Source: Trametes villosa (Eukaryota > Basidiomycota > Agaricomycetes > Polyporales > Polyporaceae). Taken from it: a stretch of DNA of 64,000 nucleotides. Position 1 is the stretch's first letter; every line of letters begins with the position of its first letter. The stretch lies in NCBI GenBank assembly GCA_002964805.2, contig PUDQ02000001.1, forward strand, positions 2,752,001-2,816,000, in the 5' to 3' direction. Positions 54,678 to 64,000 of the stretch are shown here, in pieces. The notes below the pieces were generated by a model, which had not been told where the DNA came from, did no database searches, and was given only the letters and a program-made list of their open reading frames with translations. A program made the position numbers and the translations under genes.

Positions 54678-57600
54678 TTACATGATGGTGCATCCGTCTC
54701 GAGGTCCATCTCCGCCGTCCAGAAGGATGGGCGACGCTGGACCAGAGCGGCGGCCACTCGGCGACCACCAGCGAGTGCGCCCTGCCGCCGCAGAGCCTGT
54801 CCCATCCACGTCCGCCGCCCCGCTGCTCCCAGACCCGTTCGCCGACCTCCGCGCAGTCTTGCGCCGCTTCTCGCGCGCCGCACGCACTGCGTCGACCGTC
54901 TGCCACGAATAAAACGTCTTGAGCACGACCCGGCCGGGGTCGCACTCGTCCTGCCCAACACCCAGCGCCTCGCCGTCGCGCGCGTCGAGGAACGCGAGCC
55001 GGCGCGCGTCCCACCCGCGCCACCCCAGTCTTGGACGCGTCTTGCCCGCGACGTCGCGCACCGCGTGCTCGCCGACCGCACGGCAGTCCGCCGCACCCAA
55101 GTACGCGTCCTTGAGGGCGCGCTGCCGCGCGAGCGCGACGAACTGCGCGACGACGGCGCTGCTGAGCCGCGTGTTGTCCGCCTCGAGCGCGCGCAGGCGC
55201 GGGCATGCGCGGACGAGCGCGAGCACCGCGTCGTTCGTCACGTTGTCCGCGTACGAGATGACGAGCTGCTCGAGCGCGTGCCCCGGCTGCGGTGGGGGTG
55301 GGGGCTGGCCGCGACGGGCGGGGGCGGGGGCGGGGTTCGCGTCTTGGGGGGTGAGGGCGGTGAGGACCGCGTTGGTGATCTCGCGCGCGTCCTCGAGGTC
55401 GAGCCGCCGGATGTACGGCGTCGTGCCGAGGAGGTGGACGAGCCCGGTGTCGCGGAGGTCCGCGCCGATGCCCGCGAGCTCGAGGAACTCGAGCTGCGGG
55501 ACGGCGTGCGCGAGGTGCGCGCACGCGTGGTCCGTGAGCATGATGCACGAGGAGAGCGCGAGATGGCGGAGGCGCGTCACGCGCCGCCAGTACTTTGACG
55601 CGTCCGCGGGGTCGCGCCCGGCTTCGCGCGCGGAGAGCTGCACGGAGGCGACCTCCTTCGCCTCGCCCTCTGTCAGGGAGACGAAGGCGTCGATGGCGGA
55701 GTTGTGGAGGTGGCGCGCGTAGCTGAGGTCGAGGACCTCGAGGTCGGGCGCGGCTCTGCCCAGCCGCTGCATCATCTCGTCTGTGACGCGCTTGATCCCG
55801 CTGAGGCGCAGGACTTTCAGGCGCAAGGTCTCGCCACGCAGAAGGGTGGAGGAAGCCAAGGACCGGATGCCCTCCCCATCGAGGTTATCGCACCTGCTCA
55901 AGTCGAGCGAGACGAGTTTGGGGCAGTACGTCGCCAGGATCGTGCACGTAGTGTTCGTCACCGCCGCAAGACCCTTCGCATGAAGCGTCTCCAGAGATGG
56001 CGAGCGGATAAGAAGGTGGTGCAAGGAGCGCGTGGAGAGTGCGGTGCAACCCTGGAGATTAATCGTCGTAATGCGGGTATGGGGGAGGTCACCAGGCAAG
56101 GCGGCCTCGATACAGAGGCCCTCCGTCATCGAGGTTAGAAGGTCTGGCGTAAGGACCGGCATCCCCGCGAGCTCCAGCTGCTTCACGAACCCGCCCGCGT
56201 CCTTGCACAGGCGCGCGAGCACGGCGGGCGGGAGCTTCGGGAGCCGCGACCAGAGCTGTCCGTCGTAGACAAGGCTCCGCCAGGCTTTGGATACCTGTTA
56301 CGACCGGTCGGTCATCGCTGCTACAAAAAGTAGGGGTGTGGGATACGAACCCTGCACAATTTGAGGAGCTCTACTATGCCCTTCTCGGCGCCGACCCACC
56401 TACTTCGACCTGCTTTGCGCGCCGTCCAGCGCTCGCTCGCGACCAGCCGTTGATGTTCTTCTTCATGCAGCTCGACGAGGGATGTCAGGACCTGTAGCTT
56501 CAGTTCACGTGGAAGGTATTCGTCAAAATAGTCGGGTACTTGAAGGTGGACCGGTTCTGAGATATCAGTCGGCGTAACGGGGACGATGTCAAGTGGGGAG
56601 GATGATGACAGCGGGAATGGCGAAGAATATGACCGCCCCTTTGAACGGAGGATAGCGAGATCAGATGGCGGTCCCACACGGTAGATCGGCAAAATGGGGG
56701 TAATGGGGCTGGATAGACCGACGTCGATGTCCACCAGCGTCCCTTGCGGGGGTATGGTACGAGCTTTGAGATCTCGCGCCCACGGCAAGAAACAGCTGCC
56801 CCGCCCGATCTCCACCGCCCCCGGGAAGTCTGTGTCGATGACCGGGCTCTGCAATGGGGGAGTCGCAACGTCGGCCGCTTCGGGAGAGGACTCCCCCTTC
56901 TTGAACCGCAGCTTGCGCGCGATGTTCCCCGGGGCTTTCGCCCCCGCGAACTTCACCTTCACCTTGGAGAGGGACAGTGCCGAGAGAGAGCGGGTCGATC
57001 GCACCGACGCGTTTGACATCGTCCTCTGCCGCGCGGGGATCTCTTCGATAGGCGCAGGAGTCGCCGGCGTCGCCTCCGGGGTGGTGTCAGGACTTACGCC
57101 CTGGTCAGACGAGCCGAACGATCCGAACCCGGAGCCGTACGAGGAGGGCCCGGCGGTTTGGGGGGACGCGCCATAGGCAGACCACTCCGTGCTAGAATAA
57201 TCGAAGTCGGAGGGGAAGAAAACTAGAGGGGGAAGGGTTGGAGGTTGCTCGCGCGCCTTGCCCTTTCCCGAGGAGGACCCGATATTCTCGCCCAACGCAT
57301 CAGTGGTGGTGCCCTCACTGCGTGCAGCGAGTGTGGGGGAAGCCTCGCGAGAGGGAGGAGAAAAGCCAGATTCGGCGGAAGAGGACGACCCCAGAGCGTC
57401 GATCCGGGGAACAAGGGACTCTCGACCGTGAATGTATAGCGGCTGAGAGACACCCTTGCCCTTCGGCGGGGACGAGGTCGTCTCGTTCATCTGGGAGGAC
57501 GTCGTAGGCTGGTCGGAGTACCAGTAAGGGGTCAGTGCGGGGATGGACGCAGGGGCTGAAAGAGAGGACTCCTGCTGGCCTGGAGGACGAGGCAAGGGCT

Positions 57601-57700
57601 CCCGCACATTCTCCTCGAGGCAGCAATGGGCGGTCAGCGGTTCATAAGCGTCGAAGAGGAAGAGGGGGTCGTCGTTATCGATGTCGTGCGTGTGGCTCAT
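54678..57700 (-). CDS. F-box and leucine-rich-repeat protein
   Basis: Two exons. ATG 57698-57700 starts MSHTHDIDNDDPLFLFDAYE, and about 350 residues of Ser/Pro-rich disordered sequence follow, including a basic patch (RKLRFKKGES). The F-box lies at the exon boundary, from YFDEYLPRELKLQVLTSLVE through GIVELLKLCR, where a short intron joins to VSKAWRSLVYDGQLWSRLP. Exon 2 holds at least eight LRRs (for example ITTINLQGCTALSTRSL, KLVSLDLSRCDNLDGEGI, DLEVLDLSYARHLHNSAI, LRHLALSSCIMLTDHAC, IRRLDLEDAREITNAVL), the cysteine-containing type seen in Grr1/Pof2/AMN1-like proteins. It should serve as substrate receptor of an SCF ubiquitin ligase; the target is unknown. The C-terminus (VLKTFYSWQTVDAVRAAREK then KRRKTA) is basic. 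Roughly 975 residues, long for the family. Confidence 0.87.
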
Positions 57701-58327
57701 GGCGAGAGGCCGCGATTCTAGGACGGCGTGAGATAAGAGATATAGCTGGACAGCAAAACACTGGCGAGATGTTGCAAAGAAATGACGCTACGGGCTCCCT
57801 ACAGCACCGTTGGGGGTAAGACCATCGCAGTGGCCGCTGCAGAGGGGCGAGTCGAGAGGGGACTGCTCTCGGACAGCGGGCGTCCGAGTCCGGGGCAAGA
57901 GCCTCTGCTCCGGCGTCCGTCCACCACCACTCCGCTTTCCCACGCCTGCTATAACTGATCAGAAGCGGCAAGTCCGCCACAGTGCTAAGCCCCCCAGGTA
58001 CACCGTCGTGCCTGATCTTCACCACACGCGCATTCTCTCGGAGCAACAACACATAAACATTAGCGCACGCAAGGCAACTGCTACAGTACAAAAGTCGACA
58101 ACATAATCGTACAACCGCGCCTCGAAGCGAGAATACTCGTACGGACGTTTCGATGGGGATGCTCTCGAAGCGGCGGGCCAGGAGCTCAGAGTGATAAAGT
58201 ACTGCGACGCGGCAACACCCTAGCAAGAACGAAGGAGGAGAACGGCGCGTCGCGCAGCGGCGAAGGTGGCAACGAGGAGCGCGCGCGGGGTGGGCGCGAC
58301 GGCCATGGGGAGCGAAGGGGCCGCAGC
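57701..58327. other. Intergenic: F-box gene promoter and HMG-like gene 3' flank
   Basis: 627 bp. No gene or clear core-promoter motif. Confidence 0.5.
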
Positions 58328-58688
58328 CTACTTGGTCTCCTTCTGCTTGTTCCAGTTGTCGATGACAAGCTTGAACCTGCGCGCGATGCGTCAGATAACG
58401 CTAACCGCACCCCCCGGGCGGGTCTGATGGGACGGTGCCGCACCTGTCCTTATGCGGCATGTCGGGATTTTCCTGTTTGAGCCGCGCGACCTCGGTCTGC
58501 ATGAACTTGTTGAAGTCCGTCAGCTTCTTCCGCCCGCCCGTGCTCCCCTTTCCTGTGCACGCGCGCGTCCCGCGCGGTCAGCTCGCGCGTTCCCCAGCAC
58601 GCAGGAGAGAGTACGCACGCTTCGCCTTGGTCGACGTCTTCTTGGACGGGTCTGCCGCCGCGCTCTGCTTACCGGTGGTAACGACCAT
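58328..58688 (-). CDS. Small HMG/YABBY-like nuclear protein
   Basis: Too short and too spliced to appear as a long frame. ATG 58686-58688 opens MVVTTGKQSAAADPSKKTST and KAK. A gtgcgt...cacag intron joins to RKGSTGGRKKLTDFNKFMQTEV, then ARLKQENPDMPHKDR, and a second intron (gtgcgg...cgcag) joins to FKLVIDNWNKQKETK, stopping at TAG 58328-58330. The 75-residue product is very basic at the N-terminus and has the pattern K-L-T-x-F-N-x-F-M-x-x-E followed by DMPHKDRFKLVIDNW, which resembles the HMG-box/YABBY helix pair seen in small fungal proteins. The likely role is non-specific DNA binding or chromatin architecture, but this rests on the pattern alone. Both junctions are GT-AG and keep one continuous frame. 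Confidence 0.72.
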
Positions 58689-59754
58689 CACGCGCTGCCT
58701 GCGCGCGCACGCGCGCCTCAGCCGTGCAGCCCGCGCTCGAGCGGCGGGGGCGCTCACCTCGTGTGCTAGCTCGCGTTGCAATTTCGCGCGGGCCCCTGAT
58801 GGGAGGGGGAGGGTCGTGGTGGGGGGGAGAGAGGTGGGTGACGCATCTGCGCCGGCCAAGGGGCTCTTATACGACGGCCGAGCTGGGAGGAGGACCGTGC
58901 ACCGTGCACGGACACGGACAGCTGTTTTAGTCCCGTAGCGCGCTTCGATCGCACTTCCCCGCGCGCCCCCGGCCACCCCGCCACGCGAGCCCCCGCGACG
59001 CATATGGCAACCGTTGTGTTCGCGCCCCCGCCCGTCCGCCCCGCCCCCCGCCCTGCCTGCACCCCCGGCGGGTCTCAGAGCACCCCCGCAGCGTGCCTAC
59101 CGTCTGTCGCGGCCGAACGGCGCGGAATGCAGCGCTGGAACCCGCGCAGGGCGGTCTCAGACGACCCGACGCGCACTCGGGGTCGCACCGGTCGCGTGAA
59201 CGCGTACATAATGGGACTCGACCCTAGATATCAGCCCGTGCAATCTAACTCAAATTCAGCTCGAACCGCGGCCGCTTCGTGTGAGAACGCGGGCCCAGCG
59301 CGACGATCTGCGGGGGTCGCCGCCGTCGGGTCGCGGCGGGGCGACGGCGCTGCGGCGGGGAGCGTGCAGGTTGGACGGAGTCGTTCCACTCAGCCGCGGG
59401 CGCCTGCCTCGCGGTGTTGTGCAGCAAGTTCGAAGGCCCAGGAGAGCGGAGGCACTGGCACTGGCAGGTTCGCGCGGGGTCCCGGCCACGTCAGAACGGC
59501 GCACGGCCCAGGCTGCCGGCTGCCAGAACGTCCGCCGTCGTCCCCGTCCCTGCTCGTCGTGCGATGCGCGACGTTCAGAAGCCGCACAGCGGTCGAGAAT
59601 AGGCCGCGCTACGCGCAGCGTGTGTGCACAGAAGTATATCAGGTCTAGGGCGAGCCACGATGCGTGCCGGCTACTCCGACAGCGTAGGGGTATAGGGTCG
59701 ACGGAGCGCTGTCCATGCCCTCTCCTATTCCAGCACCTCCCCCTCCGCATACAG
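58689..59754. other. 1.07 kb GC-rich intergenic region upstream of the HMG-like gene
   Basis: CpG-rich sequence between VPS33 and the HMG-like gene. A TATA-like TATAAGAG on the minus strand lies at 58864-58871, about 176 bp from the ATG. Long plus-strand frames here are antisense or compositional artefacts. Confidence 0.45.
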
Positions 59755-62521
59755 CTATATGCCGGCCTCTTTCGCGACCGTGCCGCCAATCCCCGCTATG
59801 CTGTCGATTATGCTGTTCCCGTTGATGATCCCCGTCGTAGCAATCAAGAATTTACGGCCTGCAACGTGACGTGCGTGCCCCGGCGGTCAGAACGGATACT
59901 CAACAAGCCCACAGCAATGGCAGCTACATACCCTTATTTTGCCGCGACACCCAACGGAGTGCCGCGATCTCCGTATATGTCACCCCGCCCAGGAAGAATA
60001 CCACCGTCGTCGTCGCACGCTCCCGCGGCAGCACTATCCCCGCAGCCGCAAAAATCAGATCGAGGACCACATCGAGAGCATGAACGCATCACTCACTCAG
60101 GGTCGAGACAGGGGGCACGACGGACCCGTCCTGGCTCCCCGGCAGCCTCTGCACAACGTCGACGGTCTCCCCGGGGATGGACGCGACGACGTCCTCGAAG
60201 CCCTTCCAGCCCACGATCGGGTGCGCCTGCACCATCGGCGGCGGCGCCGCGCGCCTCGAGCCGTCCTCGCCCCCGGCGCCCTTCCTGTCCTTCTCCAGCG
60301 CCGGGTTGCTCAGCACGCCGCCCTTCTGCGCGACGCACTGCACGAGCCGCACGCTGACGGGCGCGAACCCGGAGTAGACGTAGCTGATGTCGTTTTCGAG
60401 CTCCTCGAGCGGGTCCGGGTCCTCGATGAGCAGCCGCAGCTGCTTCCGGAGCGCGCTGTACGGGTACTTGGACTCCGCGACCGCGGCAGGGGTGTTGGGG
60501 GGCAGAGGGTTGGGCAGCAGCACAGCCAGCGGGGGTGCGGCTAAAGATAGCAGCAGGGGCAGGTAGTTGTAGCCGTATGTCTAGGCTGCGGGGTCAGCGA
60601 GAATTATGAGGCGGCCTAGGAAATTCATGGCCGACCTGGAGGATCTCGCGCTTGATGTTCTCCAGCGACTTGGCCTTGACCCCGCCCAGAACGATGCTAG
60701 CGAGGCAGAGCAGCCGCAAGACGGTCCGCATGTCCGCCCCCTGCGCGATCATGTCCTCGATGGCCGCAATCTGCGCATTAACGTCGTACAGCGCCAGGAG
60801 ATCTGCCGCGCCCGCATGTCAGAGAAACAAAGTTGCGGACGACGCCGGGGCACGTACTCTGCTGGATCTCCAGCGACCTGTTGAACTCCTCCGTCCTCGT
60901 CATCGGCACGAGCATCTCCGACAGGCCGGTGTCTGCAGCCGCGGTCAGCATCGCCCCTTCTCAGAACACCCGCGCCGGTCGCACGCACGCAAGCGCAATG
61001 ACTGATGCTCGGACTGCAGGCCGCCCAATTTCCCAACGAAGTCGCGCAGCTGCGCCACCGTCTTCGCCTGATGTCTGAGCTAAAAGTGAAGTTAGTATGA
61101 TACTTCAGGCGACGCAGGCGTGTGACCGCACCTTGTAGTCTTCATCGAGCCTGCGCGCCACCTGGTTCAGTTTCTTCCCTACGGCCGAGAAGTTGAGGTC
61201 CTGCAGTTCGGCCAGAAGCGGGTCTGTCGTCGTCGTGAGATGATGCTTGCGCTTCTTCTCCTTCGTAAGGGTGTTCGCGGCTGGAATAGGGGCCGACGCT
61301 GCGGCTGAAGAAGATCCTTCCCCTTGTCCCGGTTGTGCGGGCGGCGCAACGAGAGACACCGGTAGCTCAACATGTGCTGTGAAGCGAGGTTCAGCGACGG
61401 CGATGACAGAAAGGCATTAATTTCGACTTACAGTTCTTGATCCCGATGAGTTCATCGACAAGGCCTTCATAGGTAAGCTGCGTCAGCAGAGGCGAGATCA
61501 TGTCCACCCGACGGTCCAAGATGATCAACGAGTCCATCGTTTCGGAGGGCGCGTTCAATAGGCTGTCCGAAGGCGCATTGGAAGCAGTTTGATGCGTGTT
61601 CTTGGAGAGCAGGCTCGCTAGGCGCTATGTGAAGTATCAGAGTCACATTCTGGTGAGCATTGGGGTAAACCGACAGCTGCGTAGTCGCCCTTTCCGACTA
61701 TCCTGGGGAAGAGGCCGTGAAGCTTCTCTAGGGTGACCAGGGCTTGCATGGAGTCGTAGACCACACTCTCGTCACCATCCTGTCAACCCGTGAGTTTCTT
61801 GCAGACGGTCCGCCAAACATCCAACGTACTGACCACCCAAATCTCCTTGAACGCATTGTCGTTCTCCAACGATATTACATCCTCAGCCAAGGGGATGAAC
61901 TGCAGGTTGTATGACGATATCGTTACGTCGCCGAGTACACCCTCTTCCTCCAGGATGCGCATGACGAGCGTGGATGCTCGCGGGACAAGGAGCAGAGTGT
62001 ATGTGTGCTTCTGAGACTCCCTAGCGTGCCGTTTGATCTGGCCTTCCGACAGATGAGGATGTCCTAGAAGGTGGTAGTATGCGGAGAAGCCGCCTGACCT
62101 GCTATAATCTTAATCCACTTGATGAGCGGTCTGCAGAGGTAGACGATGTTGGTAGACGTTGCGGACAGGGGGCCATCTTCGAGCCAGAACATCTTGTCCA
62201 CGCCATGATGCTACGAGGCGTCAGGGAGTGCACATGTTGTCCTGGAGAGCAGCGCACCTTGAGGAGCGCGACTTCAGTCACTAGACCCAAAGGCCCTGCA
62301 AGCGTAGAGTCAAGGACGAGGGTCTTCGCGCCATTAACCTAAGGCAAGTTGCACTTCAAAAGTGCCGAGGTGTAACAGTGTCGTGAACATACGGAGTTAA
62401 GCGAATCAATGAGAGCCTTTCGAGCGAGCTCCTTCAGCACGGAGACGTCAAGCAGCGCTTCGGTGCCCGTGTCCGCCTTGGACGCCGCTGTCTCGGACGG
62501 GGGAACAGAGCTTGCAGCCAT
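59755..62521 (-). CDS. VPS33: Vacuolar sorting protein VPS33 (Sec1/Munc18 family)
   Basis: ATG 62519-62521 starts [20 protein letters not shown]. The SM-protein order follows across about ten exons: [112 protein letters not shown] and [42 protein letters not shown] and [12 protein letters not shown]. The last two exons were recovered by splicing: CTGA|gtgagt (intron 60034-60096) to [20 protein letters not shown] and [14 protein letters not shown], then intron 59859-59931 to [20 protein letters not shown], ending at TAG 59755-59757. The [15 protein letters not shown] block is the hallmark Vps33 C-terminus. It is the SNARE-binding subunit of HOPS/CORVET in vacuolar fusion. About 690 residues. 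Confidence 0.92.
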
Positions 62522-62992
62522 AGCACTCGTAGATGGCGCACTGGCGAGGGAGACGAGATACACAGAAGCCAGGCGAGGTCTACAGACAACTAATATGTGG
62601 AGAGCCTGAGGTGGTGGTGGCCCGCAAGAGAGCGCATCATGGCGCCCAATTGACGGCGCGGGGGCGGCGGACCGCGCGACGCGTCGCGCTGCGCGTCTAG
62701 GGCCCATTCGGCGCGCGTCCTGCTGGTTTGCCACAGACGCGCATGGTGCATGCTCATCTTAAATTGCAACGCATAATGACATCCTAGTAGTTTGCCGTAT
62801 AGGATAGCACAAGGAAGTCGCACGCAGTAATGGAGAAACGCAATGAAAGATAGCGGTCACGACTGAGATACGATATGATTCCAGACTCGGATCTGCTGGG
62901 TTATACATGACTCGGGACAACGCAGAGACGAGCAGACAAATATACAGCGGGAGAGGGGTCCACGAGATGCGTATGAAGCTGCATTGGCAGTG
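62522..62992. other. Intergenic: VPS33 promoter and dsRNA-binding gene 3' flank
   Basis: 471 bp; no gene and no TATA box seen. Confidence 0.5.
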
Positions 62993-63544
62993 TCAAGATA
63001 GGGAGTCGAAGTCCAAGGACTGGGGGCGAGCGTCGCGCATTGCCAAGCCGCCGCAGTCAGCAGTAGTCGCAGAGATGCGACACCCGACAACTCGACGCAT
63101 CGCGTTCACTATGGCCAAGTGTCGAGTCAGTGACATCCAGTACTCCAGAACAGAACAGCTCACGCAATGGCCGCTTTGAGCCATCAAGGTCGCCGCCTTC
63201 TCTTTGGCGGCCTTCTTTGACTCGCCAGTCGCCGCGAACGTCTCCAGTCGCTCGTCGTTATCTAAGCGACAGTAAAACCCTACCCTCGCATATTGGACAG
63301 TGGACTACTCACATACGGGGACCGCCTGGAAGAGGGGGACGTGGTCCTTACCCCCAACCCGCTCGACTTCCCATACCAGTCTAATACCCGCCCATTCGTT
63401 CACCTGCGGGAGGTACCCCCACATTGGGTGCGGTGGGCTGAACTGGTGATTTCCGACTCGATCCATGAAGGAGTTCATAACGATCATGGTAGGTGCGGGT
63501 TGGTACGGCGGGAGGGGTTCGAAATCAGCTTGAGTGGGGGGCAT
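62993..63544 (-). CDS. Small double-stranded-RNA-binding-domain protein
   Basis: ATG 63542-63544 starts MPPTQADFEPLPPYQPAPTM, then IVMNSFMDRVGNHQF and the domain start YLPQVNEWAGIRLVWEVERV, continuing GGKDHVPLFQAVPV. An intron at 63262-63312 (gtgagt...cttag) joins in frame to YNDERLETFAATGESKKAAKEKAATLMAQSG. The order NEWA...W...G..H.P.F...G.SKKAAKEKAA is a canonical dsRBD, with the Lys-rich helix that contacts the RNA groove. The reading then runs open to 62993, but a gtgagc donor follows GHC, so the true C-terminus may be an alternative spliced end. A free-standing dsRBD of about 120-160 residues could be an RNAi or RNA-processing cofactor. No enzymatic domain is visible. The 5' frame is open upstream but without an ATG. 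Confidence 0.7.
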
Positions 63545-64000
63545 GAGTCCTTCGGCCTCTACAACGCAGCTATATGTGAGCTCCGGCGAGGGCGCGGAAT
63601 TTCTAGAATACGCCCACCAAACCACACAGAAACGTTTGCGCACCCCGTCACAGGCGGCCCAGAACGTTGGAGCTCCTGCCAATACGAGAGATCCACCGTT
63701 CGCGATATCGCTTCCGAACCCGCACCCGGAAGCGCAGCCGCCCTTCGGGGCTGCAGGACGCCAACGATTGGGACGCGAACACGATGACGGGAGGGCACCC
63801 GCTGACCCCGACCTCGTGTAAACCTAAATCAGCGGTGGTCTGCTTGGCCGGAGTCGCGAGGAATTCCAAGGATAGCTGGGAGAAGGCGGCCTCGCCGTGC
63901 AAATGAAGTGTCAGAATGGCTGTTCGCAGGCCGCATGACCTACCCATGAGAACCATTGCTGAATCTGATAGAGACTATCATTGCCGGCGGATACCCGGCC
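63545..64000. other. Right-edge region, no firm gene
   Basis: 456 bp upstream of the dsRBD gene. A minus-strand segment (EAAFSQLSLEFLATPAKQTT near 63850-63910) may be an exon of another gene or of a longer 5' part of the dsRBD gene, but I cannot join it in frame. Confidence 0.35.

Noticed and set aside
59281..60357. Plus-strand 358-codon open frame
   Set aside because: It lies antisense to the VPS33 3' exons and GC-rich upstream DNA, is Arg/Ser-biased, and has no domain. The VPS33 exons on the other strand explain the sequence.

Overview
The window is nuclear DNA of a filamentous basidiomycete, most likely a white-rot polypore (Polyporales). The evidence is dense 45-75 bp GT-AG introns, GC-rich exons, short intergenic gaps, two laccases of the Trametes/Ganoderma type, a secreted GH3 beta-xylosidase, basidiomycete-style Zn2Cys6, bHLH and F-box/LRR genes, and a eukaryotic tRNA-Val. 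I count 22 gene models, one of them cut by the left edge, plus one tRNA. All models were spliced by eye, so exon edges are approximate unless a junction is stated.

Layout. 0-5.7 kb: the tail of an unknown gene, a myosin regulatory light chain, two tandem short-chain dehydrogenases (Ayr1-like), and a non-autonomous hAT-like DNA transposon with intact 8-bp target-site duplications. 5.7-16 kb: FCP1 (RNA polymerase II CTD phosphatase), a basic-secretory-protein-family protein with a zinc-protease motif, a GH3 beta-xylosidase and laccase 1. 16-20.5 kb: a 4.5 kb stretch without a convincing gene, starting with a duplicated block in the laccase upstream region. 20.5-29.7 kb: a head-to-head pair of transcription factors (bHLH and Zn2Cys6), then RAD5 and CCT7 sharing a 281-bp promoter with MluI-type (ACGCGT) boxes. 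30-34.8 kb: an MFS anion:cation symporter convergent with an FAD-dependent aromatic monooxygenase. 36.6-42 kb: a Bot1/mS45-like mitoribosomal protein divergent from a FAM86-type lysine methyltransferase, then the WSS1 DNA-protein crosslink protease. 42.5-44.6 kb: laccase 2. 47-64 kb: a NIPA magnesium transporter, a SAM methyltransferase with a Cys-rich tail, tRNA-Val(AAC), the nuclear exosome cofactor LRP1/RRP47, an F-box/LRR protein, a tiny HMG/YABBY-like protein, VPS33, and a small dsRNA-binding protein.

Functionally, housekeeping genes (transcription, chaperonin, DNA repair, ribosome, vacuole sorting) are interleaved with secreted or catabolic lignocellulose genes (laccases, xylosidase, MFS plus monooxygenase). 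I found no biosynthetic cluster, virus or CRISPR. The least expected item is the hAT-like element at 4373-5513, whose terminal repeats and flanking duplication can be read directly from the sequence.
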